Assembly (NCBI GenBank): GCA_029379385.1
Contig: CM055606.1
Coordinates: forward strand, 20,547,142-20,611,141
Origin: Quillaja saponaria
Lineage: Eukaryota > Streptophyta > Magnoliopsida > Fabales > Quillajaceae
Direction: 5' to 3'
DNA: 64,000 nt
Shown here piece by piece: positions 36,482-48,082 of this stretch (positions within the stretch are counted from its first letter, which is position 1; every line of letters starts with the position of its first letter). Made by a program: the position numbers and the translations under genes. The notes under the pieces are model-generated. The model saw only the letters and a program-made list of their open reading frames with translations. It was not told where the DNA came from and searched no databases.

Positions 36482-38340
36482 TCAATTATAGCTAACTTTC
36501 TTCAACCTTATTGCATTTTGTTCAAAATAAGTCCCCAAAATCTTTGTGTCAGCCTCTCCAAAGTTTTCAATTAAAATACTTTTAACATGATGCCTCCAAC
36601 ACTTCAGAGGTCTAGTCCAGCAGCACAATTCATCCTCTTTGTAATCAACTGGCTTAGGGTGATATTGGAACTGCAAAGTTTCAACAAAAGCATACAAAAA
36701 AAAAAGTGTCATTAAGGTCTTTAATTGTTTCAATGATCACAAAGCAAGGGAATCCAACCAAAATTAAGAATTGGTTTTCTACATTGTTTACCTTTATGGA
36801 CTTTTCCTTGGAACCAACGACAATGGCTATAGTCTCCGGGTGAGGGACAAGCCAAAGCAAGTTTTCCACCAATTCCAGCAATTCATTTCCTGGTGCCTTT
36901 TGTAGGATCACTTTCAGCTGCCTCATATCCATTACTGGAGTAATCTCGCTCAAGATTAGAATTCTTGGAAAAATCACTACCTTTATTCAAATCAAGATGA
37001 GAACAAATCACAAGTGTTACAGAAGTTGATTGAAATGTAAATTTATAAATATACTCAAGAAATTGAGGAGAAATAAGCAAATTACCTGAGCAACATCACA
37101 AACAAGAGTCAATAATTTGCAGTGGTCGAAGTACCCCAGAAATTGTCTCAACTCATAAAACCACTCAGCATCATCCAATGAGATAAATTTTCGACACAAT
37201 TTGATTTCTGCTACGAATTTTGTTGATGTAATTATTGGAGGATTCATCATTAGCTTACAGCGATATGAAAACCAAAACAAATTTGGAGCTAAAATCTCTG
37301 CTTCCATTAGATTTTCACAATCAAACAGGTTAAACCGGCTAAGTTGATCCGCTTGCTCCTTAACAAGTACCTTGTCGAGCCCTTGACAGTCGTTCAACTC
37401 CAATGTTTTGAGTTTGTCATTAGCAATATTCAAACTTTTAGGCATTTCACAACGATTGAATTTCAAATCCTCAAGCATATGAAACCACCCAGAATCTACT
37501 TGTGTTAACCAAGTGTTGGAAACTTTGACACCCTTCAATAGTAAACTTCTCAAAGACTTGTTGCAAGCAGAAATATCAATCTGATCAGATTCCATGAGTG
37601 GAGTTGCCTCGCTGTGATATGAAAAAGATTCAAGATTTGAAGCTATCACATCAATTCGGTCCAACCCAATTTTGCAATCTACTGTTTTGAGTTTCGAGCC
37701 AGGAAACCCTAATGGTTTTCAATCCCTTGCATGACTTGATGCTGAAGAAAATCAGAGAAGAAGGACAGCTTAATACCAAATTCTCAGTCATGAAATCAAT
37801 GCTGCTTCCGCTAAGCTTTAAAATAGTGATTGATTCCAAAGAAAGAAGTTTCTCAAGAAAATTATTGGATTTCACTTTTATGTGTACTGGCTCTTCATCT
37901 TCTTCATCTCCATCTCTATCAAGGTATTTGATACTCAATTGAAGATCAAACTCTTGAACATTGTTCTTTACGGAAAAATCAACCAACTGATCCAAGAGAC
38001 TTTCGATGCCAGTTTCGGACCAATCAAAGTCTCTGTTTGTTTTGACAAAGAATCTAAATCTTAATTTCTGCAACGACGTAACCAATTGACGAGCTTGGAG
38101 AGATTGTCGTACATAATTAATGAACGATTGGGATTTCTCAAACTTGTGATGATCAAAATCTCTTGCAGTTTGAGTTGAAAAAACAGAGAAATCAAAGTCA
38201 AGAACAGGGAAGGAGATCCATAAGTACCTAAATTTCTTTGACAAAGCAGTGAATTTGGTTGAGTCTTTGGTGGAGATGAGAGACATCAAATGGTGGATAA
38301 CATGATCGGGTAAGTCTGAGATTCTGTCGACACCGGCCAT
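36482..38340 (-). CDS. F-box/LRR protein (FBD-type) with one frameshift
   Basis: Probable substrate adaptor of an SCF ubiquitin ligase. Exons 38340-37086, 36980-36792 and 36670-36482 have GT-AG borders and phase 0; about 543 residues if the shift is ignored. Chosen start MAGVDRISDLPDHVI is the usual F-box opening; the frame stays open to 38394 upstream. The F-box (LPDHVIHHLMSLISTKDSTK, then LSKKFRYLWISFPVLDFD) is followed by irregular LRRs (SITILKLSGSSIDF, LKTLELNDCQGLD) and a C-terminal FBD-like part (FQYHPKPVDYKEDELCCW). Near 37697-37703 the frame for KGLKTIRVS ends in another frame from the continuing LKTVDCKIGLDRIDVIA (one extra C in TTTCCTGG), as if a single base was inserted. A degenerate sister gene lies directly upstream. 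Confidence 0.85.
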
Positions 38341-39966
38341 GAATCTGATCATAGAATTTTCTGACGAGCGTCTCAATATTGTATTCTGTATCATAACTCA
38401 TGTTTCTTAGGGACAATTGAGAACAGAGATGGTTTTCCCAAGGTTTACCATAGATTCACCCGCCCACTCTGTTTTTCTTTTGGCATATAGGATTTTTTTC
38501 ATAAATATTCACAATTGTGAATGTTAAATACAAAAGTATTTTACCATTTATTGTGCAACCATTTTAGTGTTATGTAATTAATACAACACTAATTTTAAAA
38601 TTTTAAAATTTTTATTTATTTCACTTTAAGAATATCACATTTATTGTACAATAAGTGGTGTCACAAACATCATACATGGTTTTTCTATCTAGTTTATTAA
38701 TTATAATAAATATAATTTTTGATAATTAATTTTTTTTTAATTTGTGATTTATATATGAAATAATATTGAAGTTATAATAAAAATCGTAATAAATGTTATA
38801 AACTTTTTATTTATAGAACCCTAAATAAAAAGTTTTAACTTGATCAATTAGACTAAATTTTAATTAGATATTATTTTCTATTACTCCGTCACCTATTTTA
38901 ATAAAAAGTAATCTGCGTCAACATCATTGCAATATGTTGCAAAATAATTCACCAAACTTAATTTGTGAGCCTCTCCAAAACTTTCTAGTTTTATTCTTCT
39001 AACATGATGTCTCCAGCACTTGATAGGTGGAACCAGCTGCAGAATTCATCCTCCATAATTTCTTCATGATATTCAAACTGCAAATTAATTAATAATAATT
39101 GCAAATGTATATATTGATAAAGAAGAGTAGATAGCATAAAGATAGTTACCTGTGTGGACTTTTGTTTGGAATTATAAACCAAAATGATAGTCTCACGATG
39201 AGGAAGAAGCCAAATCAAAGTTTTCACTAAATCTAATACTCTCATGGGACTGATCGCCTCGCCTCCTCTTCCTTTAAGATTGCTTTCACGTTCTTCATGT
39301 CCAGCAATGGAGAAATCTTGCTTAACATCAAGTCTTCTGGAAATATCAATACCTCAGCGGAACTGCAAACAAGAGTCAACAATTTGCAATGGCCAAAGTA
39401 TCCAAGAGATCCGCTTAACTTGTCAAACCATTCATCCGATAACTTGTCAAACCATTTGCTGAAAAGGAAAACAAATCTGGACCTTGAATATTAGCCTCAA
39501 GTCGATTTATAAGCAGATCAAACAGTGTCAGCATTCTAAACTGATCAAGTTCTGCTGGAAGAACTAACTTGTCGAGTAGTCCATCACAATTAATCAAATT
39601 CAATAATTTGAGCTTGGTATTAGAAATATCAAACCTTCCCGGCATGAAACAAAAGAAAAAAGTATCAAACTCTCTAATTTGGGAAGCGAAGAAACTGCCT
39701 CTGAAAACCAATGGTCGTGTAAAATATCAACACCCTCCAATTGTAAAGTTCTCAATTTATGTCCACAAGCAGATATGTCTGTCTGATTCGACGGGATGTA
39801 TGTCATTCGGGTTTTGTGACAATAAGAAAAAGATTCAAGATTTGGAGCTATCACATCAATGCGGTCTAAGAGTCCTCTTTCACACAATAAGACTTCGAGT
39901 TTATTACCAGAAACCCTAATAGATTTCAGCCTATGACAGGCAATGCTCAAGGAAACAAGCGAAGAA

Positions 39967-40205
39967 TAATAAGGATAATTCCAAAAACAAAAGGCAAATC
40001 CAGGAAATTCAAAGCTACAGCTGCTAGCAATGCAAACCCTTGTTGGATTTCTTGAATTAACAGAGAGTGAGAGGGAGAGGAAAGCTTCTGCCAATTTTCA
40101 TTATATTCTAGATATCCTCTAATACAATATCTAATACCATTTTATAGACTAATTGATTGCTATCAAAGTACAAAATTACCTTTATTCCCAATTCTACCCG
40201 TATCA
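39967..40205 (-). repeat. 3' LTR of the miniature retrotransposon
   Basis: Matches 41154-41404 with scattered differences and small indels. It contains a CCTCTCCCTCTCACTC tract. Confidence 0.92.
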
Positions 40206-40426
40206 ATCCCCACTTCTTCAAATCATTCTTGTCCTCAAGAATTAGCGAAACCATTAGAGCACTAGTTGGAGGCCATAGTGGGAGTGGTGGAAAGATTGTT
40301 CTTGATCTTGTAAGTTGTAACAAAAATGCTTCACAAAAGCTTCAAACTTTATTATCATTGTTGCTGATGTAGTTTCCTCGCAAATGAGCTCTTGAATTCC
40401 TTGCCGTGAATAGAAATTCCAAGTCT

Positions 40427-41119
40427 TCATCTCAGCAACTTGAAAGTGCCTCTTTTAAACATCCAAAGCATTATAGCTTGAAACCCAGTATGAGATGACC
40501 TGTTATCATACCAGTCATTGCCTACCAATTGTTGTAAAGGAGTATTTCCAAATAACTGTAGCAATTCTTGCCCACAAGGACCTCTGTCCAGCTTCCTCTT
40601 AATCAAATTTGCAACACAAATGACGAAAGTACAGGGACCAAGATTTTTCAACTTAGTGAATTGGTAACCCACTTGAATTTCTTGTTCATGTTTATCATCC
40701 TTTGGACTGAGAATTTCTTGCAAGATTGTTTCTTTCCTTGGAATTCTTGGAGGAGTCACAATCTTGAATTTGTTAGGTTGAGGCAAGTTAGGATTTTGAC
40801 GGCTAGTGGACTGTGCAGGAAGAATATGTTCTCTAATTCTCACCAGTGAGTGTTTTCTGTTGCACTCTGCTGGTGACACTTTCAGTGCCAATAATGCTAT
40901 GGCATCCTTTACAGTTGTATCAAAGTAGTTCTTGAGTTTCACGTTGTTCTCCTTCAAGATCAACAACAATGAGTTAATGCTTGCATAATTCAAATCCAAG
41001 CTTTCTTTCATCTCTTCTAGAGAGGAATCAAGACCTGTGATTCTTGCATCCATCGTATCCATCCTTGATTCCAGAGTCGAAAAGCTCATATCCATTGCAG
41101 CTGCGTTCATGTTCACCAT
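40427..41119 (-). CDS. coiled-coil (gag-like) protein of the miniature retrotransposon
   Basis: An open frame runs from the primer-binding site to 40427; the first ATG is at about 41119 (MVNMNAAAMDMSFSTLESRM), giving about 230 residues. The N-terminal part has a heptad-like pattern (LESRMDTMDARITGLDSSLE EMKESL in two stretches) followed by a basic, Pro-containing region (NPNLPQPNKFKIVTPPRIPR). This layout fits the start of a retrotransposon gag polyprotein. No zinc knuckle or protease is seen. A further retroelement-type piece (RSRTIFPPLPLWPPTSA, then LILEDKND) lies at about 40305-40225 beside the purine tract. Function is inferred only from position and composition. Confidence 0.65.
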   Translation of the reverse strand: MVNMNAAAMDMSFSTLESRMDTMDARITGLDSSLEEMKESLDLNYASINSLLLILKENNVKLKNYFDTTVKDAIALLALKVSPAECNRKHSLVRIREHILPAQSTSRQNPNLPQPNKFKIVTPPRIPRKETILQEILSPKDDKHEQEIQVGYQFTKLKNLGPCTFVICVANLIKRKLDRGPCGQELLQLFGNTPLQQLVGNDWYDNRSSHTGFQAIMLWMFKRGTFKLLR

Positions 41120-41153
41120 GTTCACAGGCACAAGAACATGCTCTGATACCAAT

Positions 41154-41404
41154 TAATAAGGATAATTCCAAAAACAAAAGGTAAATCCAGGAAATCCAAG
41201 GATAGAGCCGGTAGCTATGGCAAAGCCCTCCACCAGAGATGAATTTCTTGAATTCACAGTGAGTGAGAGGGAGAAGAAGAAGACTTTTGCCAATTTTATT
41301 TATATTCTAGATATCCTCTAATAAAATACCTAATACCATTTTATAGACTACTTGACTGCTATCAAAATACAAAATTACTCTTATTCCCAATTCTACCTGT
41401 ATCA
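41154..41404 (-). repeat. 5' LTR of the miniature retrotransposon
   Basis: Begins TGATACAGGTAGAATTGGG on the minus strand and ends CCTTATTA, immediately before the tRNA-Met primer-binding site. Confidence 0.92.
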
Positions 41405-41959
41405 AAGAAGGACATCTTAAATCCAAGTTTTCTGTCAGGAAATCAATGCAGCATCCTTTAAGCGCAAGAGAAGTGATTGATTCCGAGGAAAGGAATTTCT
41501 TGAGAAAATTGTTGAATTTCACTTTAATGGAGGTTCCATAATAATAACTAGAGATACTGAGATCAAGATAAAACTCATGAATGTTTTTCTTCAAAGAATA
41601 ATCAACCAATTGATCCAACAAGCTTTCGACAATGGCTGACCAGTTTGTATTGTCTTCTGAGAGAATAATTAGACTAAACTTCAACCTCTGCAAGTAGGTA
41701 TCAAACTGAACAAGTTGGAGAGATTAAAGTACATAATCAAAGAACATTAGGGCTTCTCTGTTCTGATTCATGATACTCTTGTTTTCAATGAAAACAGAGA
41801 GAAATTGAGGTCCATGACAGGGAAAGAGATCCACGAGTACTTGAATTTCTTTAACAATACGCTGAATTTGGTTGCGTCAGTGCAGGTAAGGAGTGACATT
41901 ATATGGTGAATGACATGATCAGGCGATTACGAGATCCGATCGTCATTGGTGTGTGCCAT

Positions 41960-42636
41960 CAATCTTTTGATAGATTCACGGAACAAAGAAGCCAAATTTT
42001 CTAGTTCTGAAAAATTGGAAGCATAAGGTATATATATATATATATCAGTTAGTTTATCACCTAAACAAAGTAGGAAATTTTGATTAGCTTAAGAGAGAAG
42101 TAAGATGTAGGAAACAGACAAACAGACAATGTTTTCTCCAAGTTTAATAGATATATTTATATATATATATATGTAGAGTTTCTAATAATTAGGATTTTTG
42201 TTGTCTACTTAACGGAGCAGAAGTATGATATATCTAAAATTAGGATTGTTAATTTGTTATCCTTGCAGAAGTAGTATATAATAATATTATACTCAATTTA
42301 ATTACACAACAGTGGTTTTGTGAAATTCCTAATAAATAAATATACAGTACGAATCCCAATCAAACTGTGCTAGAGGACTATTACTTTACCCACCTGCTCG
42401 TTAGTGAAACATAAACTCGACTGCATCAGACGACAAATTCTATTCCTTTCTTCGTTCTGTGGAATCTGGAAACAAAACAGACTACTAACATGCATTTGGG
42501 TTTCTGCAACAGCCACATTCACACCCACTTAGCAAGCAACCAATAGTCTTGGCAGTTATGCTTCCAAGAATACATAACTCTTAGGTAGCTCCTGCCTTTG
42601 GTACATGAAGTCAATCAGGAAGAAATCACTGATCCA
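41960..42636. other. intergenic between the F-box pseudogene and PIGV
   Basis: Contains (TA)n tracts at about 42029-42045 and 42152-42172 and the presumed 3' UTR of PIGV (minus). No gene. Confidence 0.4.
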
Positions 42637-45600
42637 TCAAGTGAATGGGTAGAAATTAGAAAAGAGCAAACTGCCAAGAAGAATATATGCTGCAGAGTAC
42701 ACCCAAATCATGTATCCCCATTTTCGAGAAGTTGTAGGAGATATCATCAGATATGAGGAAAACCAATACAGAGGAGGACCAGCAGATAAGAAACGAGTGG
42801 CAACCTGATACATTTCAACCAAGGAATAAGCTGTCAATCAGAAGAGAAGCTTGAAAAGGTGCTGCTAAATAGTTTTTCTAAGATGAACAAACCTGCACAT
42901 GCACGACAAAAAAAGCAGTGGCAGCCATAAATCCCAAGTGTAATACAAATGGCAGAACAGAGGCAGACAAGTATCCATGCGCACGTGTTGATTCATATTC
43001 TAATGGAATAACATCTGGACTCCCCTCTATGATCCTTTTTTTCCTCTGCTTAAGATTGTGACCTGTTACACACATGATTGTTACTTTAAAACTTTGTATT
43101 TGTCTCTTTCAAACTTTATCCAAATGTTACATTGAGATGGTAGATTATACTAGTATGCAAGATGAAATATGTGTTATGAATTGCACTACATTAAGCACCA
43201 TGTCATGCATACCAGTTATCATAAGTGAGTGACAAGTAAAAAGAACAATACAGGAGCATGATGGCTGAACCATATGTATGGAAATTTTTGCCCACAGCAC
43301 ATGCTGCAATGCTCTTCCAACCAATAACCAAGTTGGTATTTATTTATAATAATCGATTTTAGGAAAGATTAAGGCTTGAATTAGTAATGCTCTTTTGGAA
43401 AGAAGATGCTTATGCTTATCAAAAGCATAAGTTAATTTTTATTTTTGGTAAAAAAAAAAAAAAAAAAAAGGATGCTTCTGCTCTAGCTTAAAGCTAGTGT
43501 AAAGCTAGTTTCTACTCTCAAAAATTTAAAAGACTAATATAACCTCAACTTTTAATGAAAATTCTTATTTATCATTTATTAATTAATACAGTAGATTAAT
43601 TATCTCTATTTTATTATCAATATGTATTTTAGTCAATTTAAATATTTTGAGCAGCTTTACAATAAATTTACCAAATACTAATTTGTGGCTTCTACTAATT
43701 GAGAGCAGCTTTTGTATTATTTTACCAAACACTACTGCTGTAATTTTTTAAAAGCTCTCTCTATGAGAGCAATGAGAGCACAACACTTCTAAAGAAGCCA
43801 CAACATTACCAAACTAAGCCTAAGTTATCTTTCAAAATGTGGTAAAGAACCACCAAAAATTCATTTATGATTACCTATTGGGAAGTTCTGATTGGAACTT
43901 ACACCTTGCATCCTAGAAGAGGATTTTTCCACAGTGCAGGCATTGTCTGATCTTGAGAAATCATCTGAAGACAAAATCAGACATCCAGAAATCTTTTCTT
44001 CAATAGTGGCTTGAAAACCCAGTGAGAAGAAAACTTGAGGTCTTGACTTTGCATAATGAATAATTGAAAAAAGCACCATAGACAATATTGGAGATGCAAG
44101 AAGGAAGTTCGGCAACTGTTTCAACTGGAAATATCTCAAGAAACCAACGCCCCTGAAAATTAGAAATCAGAAGATCGGACACTGTTTTAACTGAATGAAA
44201 TGCATCACTGGAAGTTGAAGATGAACATACCAATAATGACCTTGGATAAAATTGTACAGCACAGGTACCGTTGTCTTACACCAAGGCCTCATTTCATTTG
44301 ATAAATGCCCAAGACAGATATTGTAGTATCCATAAGCTTGAAAGGCAATAAATGGAGCAAAAATACACACACCACGCAAAGCTCCAGCTGTAACGATCTG
44401 AAATGCCAACTGGAGCAGTAGCACTTAAATAGATAATCACGCATACAGTGCTTCCCGAAGCATTAAAAGAGATGCAAATCTCCCTTGAGAGATATAAAAG
44501 CATCATTTGGGATAATGAAAAGAGACAACATTCACCATGCTGTTGTAATTTCTTAAAAACAAGAGACTTCATGTATAATTTAGCAGTAGCATCTAAAATT
44601 CCTGCACTTCTCAGATCTTGGATTAATATACGAGGTTTTTGGTTCCTAAGCTATGTGTTCCTTATATTAACTTGTGCCTTCCTTGTGTCCCAGGACATTC
44701 AAAACGTCTTGTGCATGAGACCTTAAACAATTCATTATAGTTAACAAATAGGAGATAGTTTTTTAACCAATATTTATGAGTGCAGATTTGCATCAAAATT
44801 ACACAAATGCCTATAAGTAAGTGAAAGAAGCATCATGACCTTTCTAACTAAGCTTCTTCCATGTTTCCAGCAATGCAATCAATAGAAACAATTAAATCAA
44901 GAACTAGCCAAACAAATATAGGAACTTACCCAATGTTTTTTCCTTAATGCAGCATCATAAGCTTGGTGCATCATCTGGAAACAGAGGTAACCAGCATTAA
45001 GCACTCCATTAGACCTTGCACAACCAGAGAGAGCAAGGCAGAGAACAGCAATATTTTTTCTATCAGATGCTAAGTGGTACAATCCTCCGATTGAAAGTAG
45101 GGAATACAAACTTTCTGAGTATCTGAGTTACAAGGACAAGCAGATTAGAAGTTGAATCCGTTGTTTCTTTATATACACAGTAAGGATAAAGTTAACACGC
45201 AAAAAAATAAAATGAGAACTTGCATTGATGAATAAAATATAGAAGCTGGGTTGAAGCAGAACAAAACTGAAGCCCGCAATGCTGCGTTGGGATCCTTTAA
45301 TATAATAACTGAAAGCCTGTGCAGAAAAAACAGTCACAATGTTTGGAAGCCCACATAGTGAATCTAAATTTATAAAGTCATCCATATTTCCTGAAGTCAT
45401 GTCAAGAAAAATTGCATTGGAACATATAAGCTCTGGTTCCTTAAGTTGTCAAACAAATGCATCCAGTGACAGTATCAAACCATGGATGGTCCTTTCAAAT
45501 ATGTTTTTTAAATACATGTGGATGAGCAAATTATGTATAATCATATTCATACACACCGTCAAACCCGCTTGAGCATGAATAACCCCCTCCCCCAACCACC

Positions 45601-46402
45601 ACCACTTACACACACACAAATCAACCCAATACCAGCATGTTACATTATCACTAACTCACGATAAGAATTATGCTTCTTCCGGAGCTTTTTCTACTAATTG
45701 TTGTCTAATAATCAAATAAACCCAATACCAGCAGCAATGCAGACTCTGACACTATGGCATACTGGTAATGTTTTTGAATGACGATGCCCTTCAATTCAAA
45801 TGAAACTTCAATATGAATTCATGAAAATATTCAAATAAGGGAAAAAAAAAAAAAACGTTGAACCAACTCACCTGTAAAAATAAAGAGCGGCAAACACAAA
45901 AGCAACGTTATTAATTACATAACCAGATAGAGCCAACACAGCTCTTTCCCCGACAAGAGGAATCAACGGTGCAAAAACTGAAACAAACACAATACCCATC
46001 ACCCCCAAACTCAAATAATACTGTAAAATTAATAATTACAATCAAAACAAAAGTTTTGCCCAAACCCGTGCGAGAGAAGAAGGAAATGCACACAGGAAGG
46101 AGAGGTAAGAAGGCGTAGGTTTGCTCGTACTCGTAGCCGCACTGAGCAATGCGGACAAAGTAGACAGAGTCCCAAACTATTCCGTTCTCGATGGAGGAAC
46201 TGAGTCCCGGCCATCGAACGGTACGAAGAGAGGGATCCGGGTCTGGATTGGTATTGGTGAGGCAGTCAGGGTTCAAGGGTGCGGATGTATCGTAAGGGGA
46301 GACCAGAGTCCGCCATATGAGGATCAAGGTTAGGAGGATGAACCTTGAGAAAGTTGCAGACTTTAAGACTATGGTTTCTTGGGGTTTCAATGTGAATGCC
46401 AT
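42637..46402 (-). CDS. PIGV: GPI mannosyltransferase 2 (PIG-V)
   Basis: ER multi-span glycosyltransferase that adds the second mannose to the GPI anchor precursor, using dolichol-phosphate mannose. Eight exons on the minus strand: 46402-46066, 45977-45872, 45316-45224, 45122-44930, 44397-44231, 44152-43875, 43062-42893 and 42804-42637. All phases match; 1,512 nt, 503 residues, close to the family length. Diagnostic stretches are the lumenal IVWDSVYFVRIAQCGYEYEQ and YAFLPLLPV (conserved Trp-Asp and Glu-Gln region), FYRLSVIILKDPNAALRA, FCFNPASIFYSS(I)YSESLY, GCARSNGVLNAGY, and the C-terminal ATRFLSAGPPLYWFSSYLM. The intron after exon 3 has a GC donor (AAT|GCAAGT) with a normal AG acceptor. No lesion was found. 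Confidence 0.95.
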
Positions 46403-47099
46403 GCTCCAAGTTGCAGACTCGCAGAGAGGAGAATCACATGGTTTGGAATTTGGATGGAGGTCGCAGACACAGCACCGGGAAACAGCTGACTGAACTGAAT
46501 CGAATAGCTCTCGGGCCCGATCCAAATACTTTTTTCGGGTATAGCCACGTCAAATGTTCACATATTAATAAATTAAAGCTCAATTTTTTAAATAAAATTA
46601 GAGATAAATGGCTGGAGAGAAAAAGTAAAATTTTTGTAATTTTTTTATTTTAATTTGGAGGATTTATGTTTAATCGAATTGAAAATATAAATTATTTACT
46701 TATACATTAACTATTAAAACAAAACAAAACAAAAAAAATCAATGGTAATCTATATTGTGCTAAACATTAAGTTTTGAAAATTCTGTGCAAAAAAATTATA
46801 TAAGATTTTGATATCACCAAGTATATTAATTTGATATTTATCAAATTTTTTTTTGGTATCATTGTACATGTCAATAACTGAAACGATTCTCAAATTATAT
46901 AAACCTAATTGTATGATTTTAAAATATAAAGACAAAATTAAAATTAAAATTAATTACAGGATAAAAAATATAGTTATAGTTAAGTTAAAAAAGAAAATTA
47001 AAAAAATAAATATATTATTTTGACTATTTCACGAATTTTCCTTTATTTTAAACCTAAACAAACTTACCTAAAAATAAGGAAGTAATATGAATACTAAAT
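46403..47099. other. intergenic AT-rich DNA upstream of PIGV
   Basis: No gene recognised. Becomes very AT-rich after 46560. Confidence 0.4.
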
Positions 47100-47518
47100 A
47101 AATTGGTAAAAGAAGTAGCATCAGGTGATTAAGTTGAATTTTCCGTGCAATAATTGTGATAAGATTGTAGTTTTATTTTAATTTATAGACTTTTCGTGAT
47201 TATCATGTTCTTAATAAAAAGTAAATTGTAATTGTATGATTTTATTTTTGAATTTGTTAAAACAAATAATGTATATTAAGGAGACATGAAATATAAAAAA
47301 TAGTTTTCTCAAAAAGAAACAGTGAAATCTAGTAAAACTAGGAATAATAATTGATTATTTTTGTGCCAATGTATCAAATCGAAGAAAATATAAAGTCGTT
47401 GTCTAATTAATTGTCTTATGTATTTTGTCTTGCCGCTTTGGAGTAGGATTTGGATTCCAAAACACAGCCCAGGCCCCCCAACCATATTCCTTGTTTCACA
47501 AGGTAACCATAAATCTTG

Positions 47519-47529
47519 TATAAATATAA
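47519..47529 (+). promoter_or_regulatory. TATA box of the duplicated small gene
   Basis: TATAAATATAA lies about 90 bp before the ATG and is kept in the other copy (28089-28098, minus), as expected of a functional core promoter inherited by both arms. Confidence 0.65.
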
Positions 47530-47611
47530 CACTTGTGGTCTGCTTCTTTTATCTGCCTGCTAGCTACACTCACAATCTTAATTACATTACTGATCAGAGA
47601 AGGTTTTGAAG

Positions 47612-48082
47612 ATGAAGACGTTGAAGTTGAAGTTGAAGATAAGAAAGATGGACAACGTTGTTGAAGGAAAAGCAAAATCTGAATCAAGGAAGAGGCTGAG
47701 AGATCATGGTGGGGAATGTATCACAACCTATGCTAACAAAAAATCAAGAACTACTCTCCCTGATCAATCCAAGAAATCTGCTGTGAATGTCACGGACTTT
47801 CCCGGTGTCCAAGCAAGTTATGATTCTGATGATCATCAGAGCTCTGTGAAATCCGCTGCTGCTGCATATGAAAAAGAATGGAACTTGTTTGGCTATGAAA
47901 CCCTTTTGTCACCAAAGGAGAACACCCGTGTCCAAGAATTGAAAACTCGATTTGCAGCCACAATCTTGAGAGCTCAACTGAAGAAACTACAATGTTCTTT
48001 GTGGGAAGAAAAGACAAGATTGAACCAGAAGCAGTGTGAAACTCCTGTTTTTATACATACCAACAAATGTCTTCTAATTTAG
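47612..48082 (+). CDS. unrecognised small plant protein, intact copy of the inverted pair
   Basis: Single open frame of 156 residues from ATG 47612. I do not recognise a domain. The N terminus is highly basic (KTLKLKLKIRK), followed by a Lys/Arg/Ser-rich region with possible nuclear-localisation motifs (SRKRLRDHGGE, NKKSRTTLPD). Then comes an alpha-helical block conserved between the two copies: SSVKSAAAAYEKEWNLFGYE, then TLLSPKENTRVQELKTRFAA and TILRAQLKK. The end (WEEKTRLNQKQCETPVFIH) may be altered by a local indel, since the other copy reads differently after RAQLK. A TATA box precedes it. Near-identity between the copies in the helical block suggests recent duplication; whether there is selection cannot be judged here. 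Confidence 0.6.
   Translation: MKTLKLKLKIRKMDNVVEGKAKSESRKRLRDHGGECITTYANKKSRTTLPDQSKKSAVNVTDFPGVQASYDSDDHQSSVKSAAAAYEKEWNLFGYETLLSPKENTRVQELKTRFAATILRAQLKKLQCSLWEEKTRLNQKQCETPVFIHTNKCLLI

Larger units (their letters stand above)
39967..41404 (-). mobile_element. complete miniature LTR retrotransposon (1,438 bp) with one ORF
   Basis: Two LTRs (39967-40205, 239 bp; 41154-41404, 251 bp) start TGATAC and end CCTTATTA on the minus strand. A 5-bp target-site duplication AAGAA (plus strand) lies at 39962-39966 and 41405-41409. Next to the 5' LTR is TGGTATCAGAGC (41151-41140 minus), the standard primer-binding site for initiator tRNA-Met. Next to the 3' LTR is a purine tract, GAAGAAGTGGGGA (40219-40207 minus). 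No integrase, protease, reverse transcriptase or RNase H was recognised, so it is nonautonomous. It is much shorter than a Copia element but longer than a typical TRIM because of its coding interior. Confidence 0.92.
38991..41959 (-). pseudogene. second F-box/LRR gene, decayed and split by a retrotransposon
   Basis: Tandem paralogue of the neighbouring F-box gene. From an ATG at 41959 the frame reads MAHTNDDRIS, then a TAA, then SPDHVIHHIMSLL and KKFKYSWISFPVMDL. Later blocks at 41693-41410 (LLDQLVDYSLKKNIHEF, SSESITSLALKGCCIDF) end at CPS. The coding sequence resumes on the far side of the insertion as SLVSLSIACHRLKSIRVSGN (39961 downward) and continues through LDRIDVIAPNLESFSY to about 39710. 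Further blocks with shifts and stops run down to 38991 (SKQKSTQ at about 39150, FEYHEEIMEDEFC). Removing 39967-41404 and one TTCTT copy restores local frame, so the insertion followed or accompanied other decay. Confidence 0.88.
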
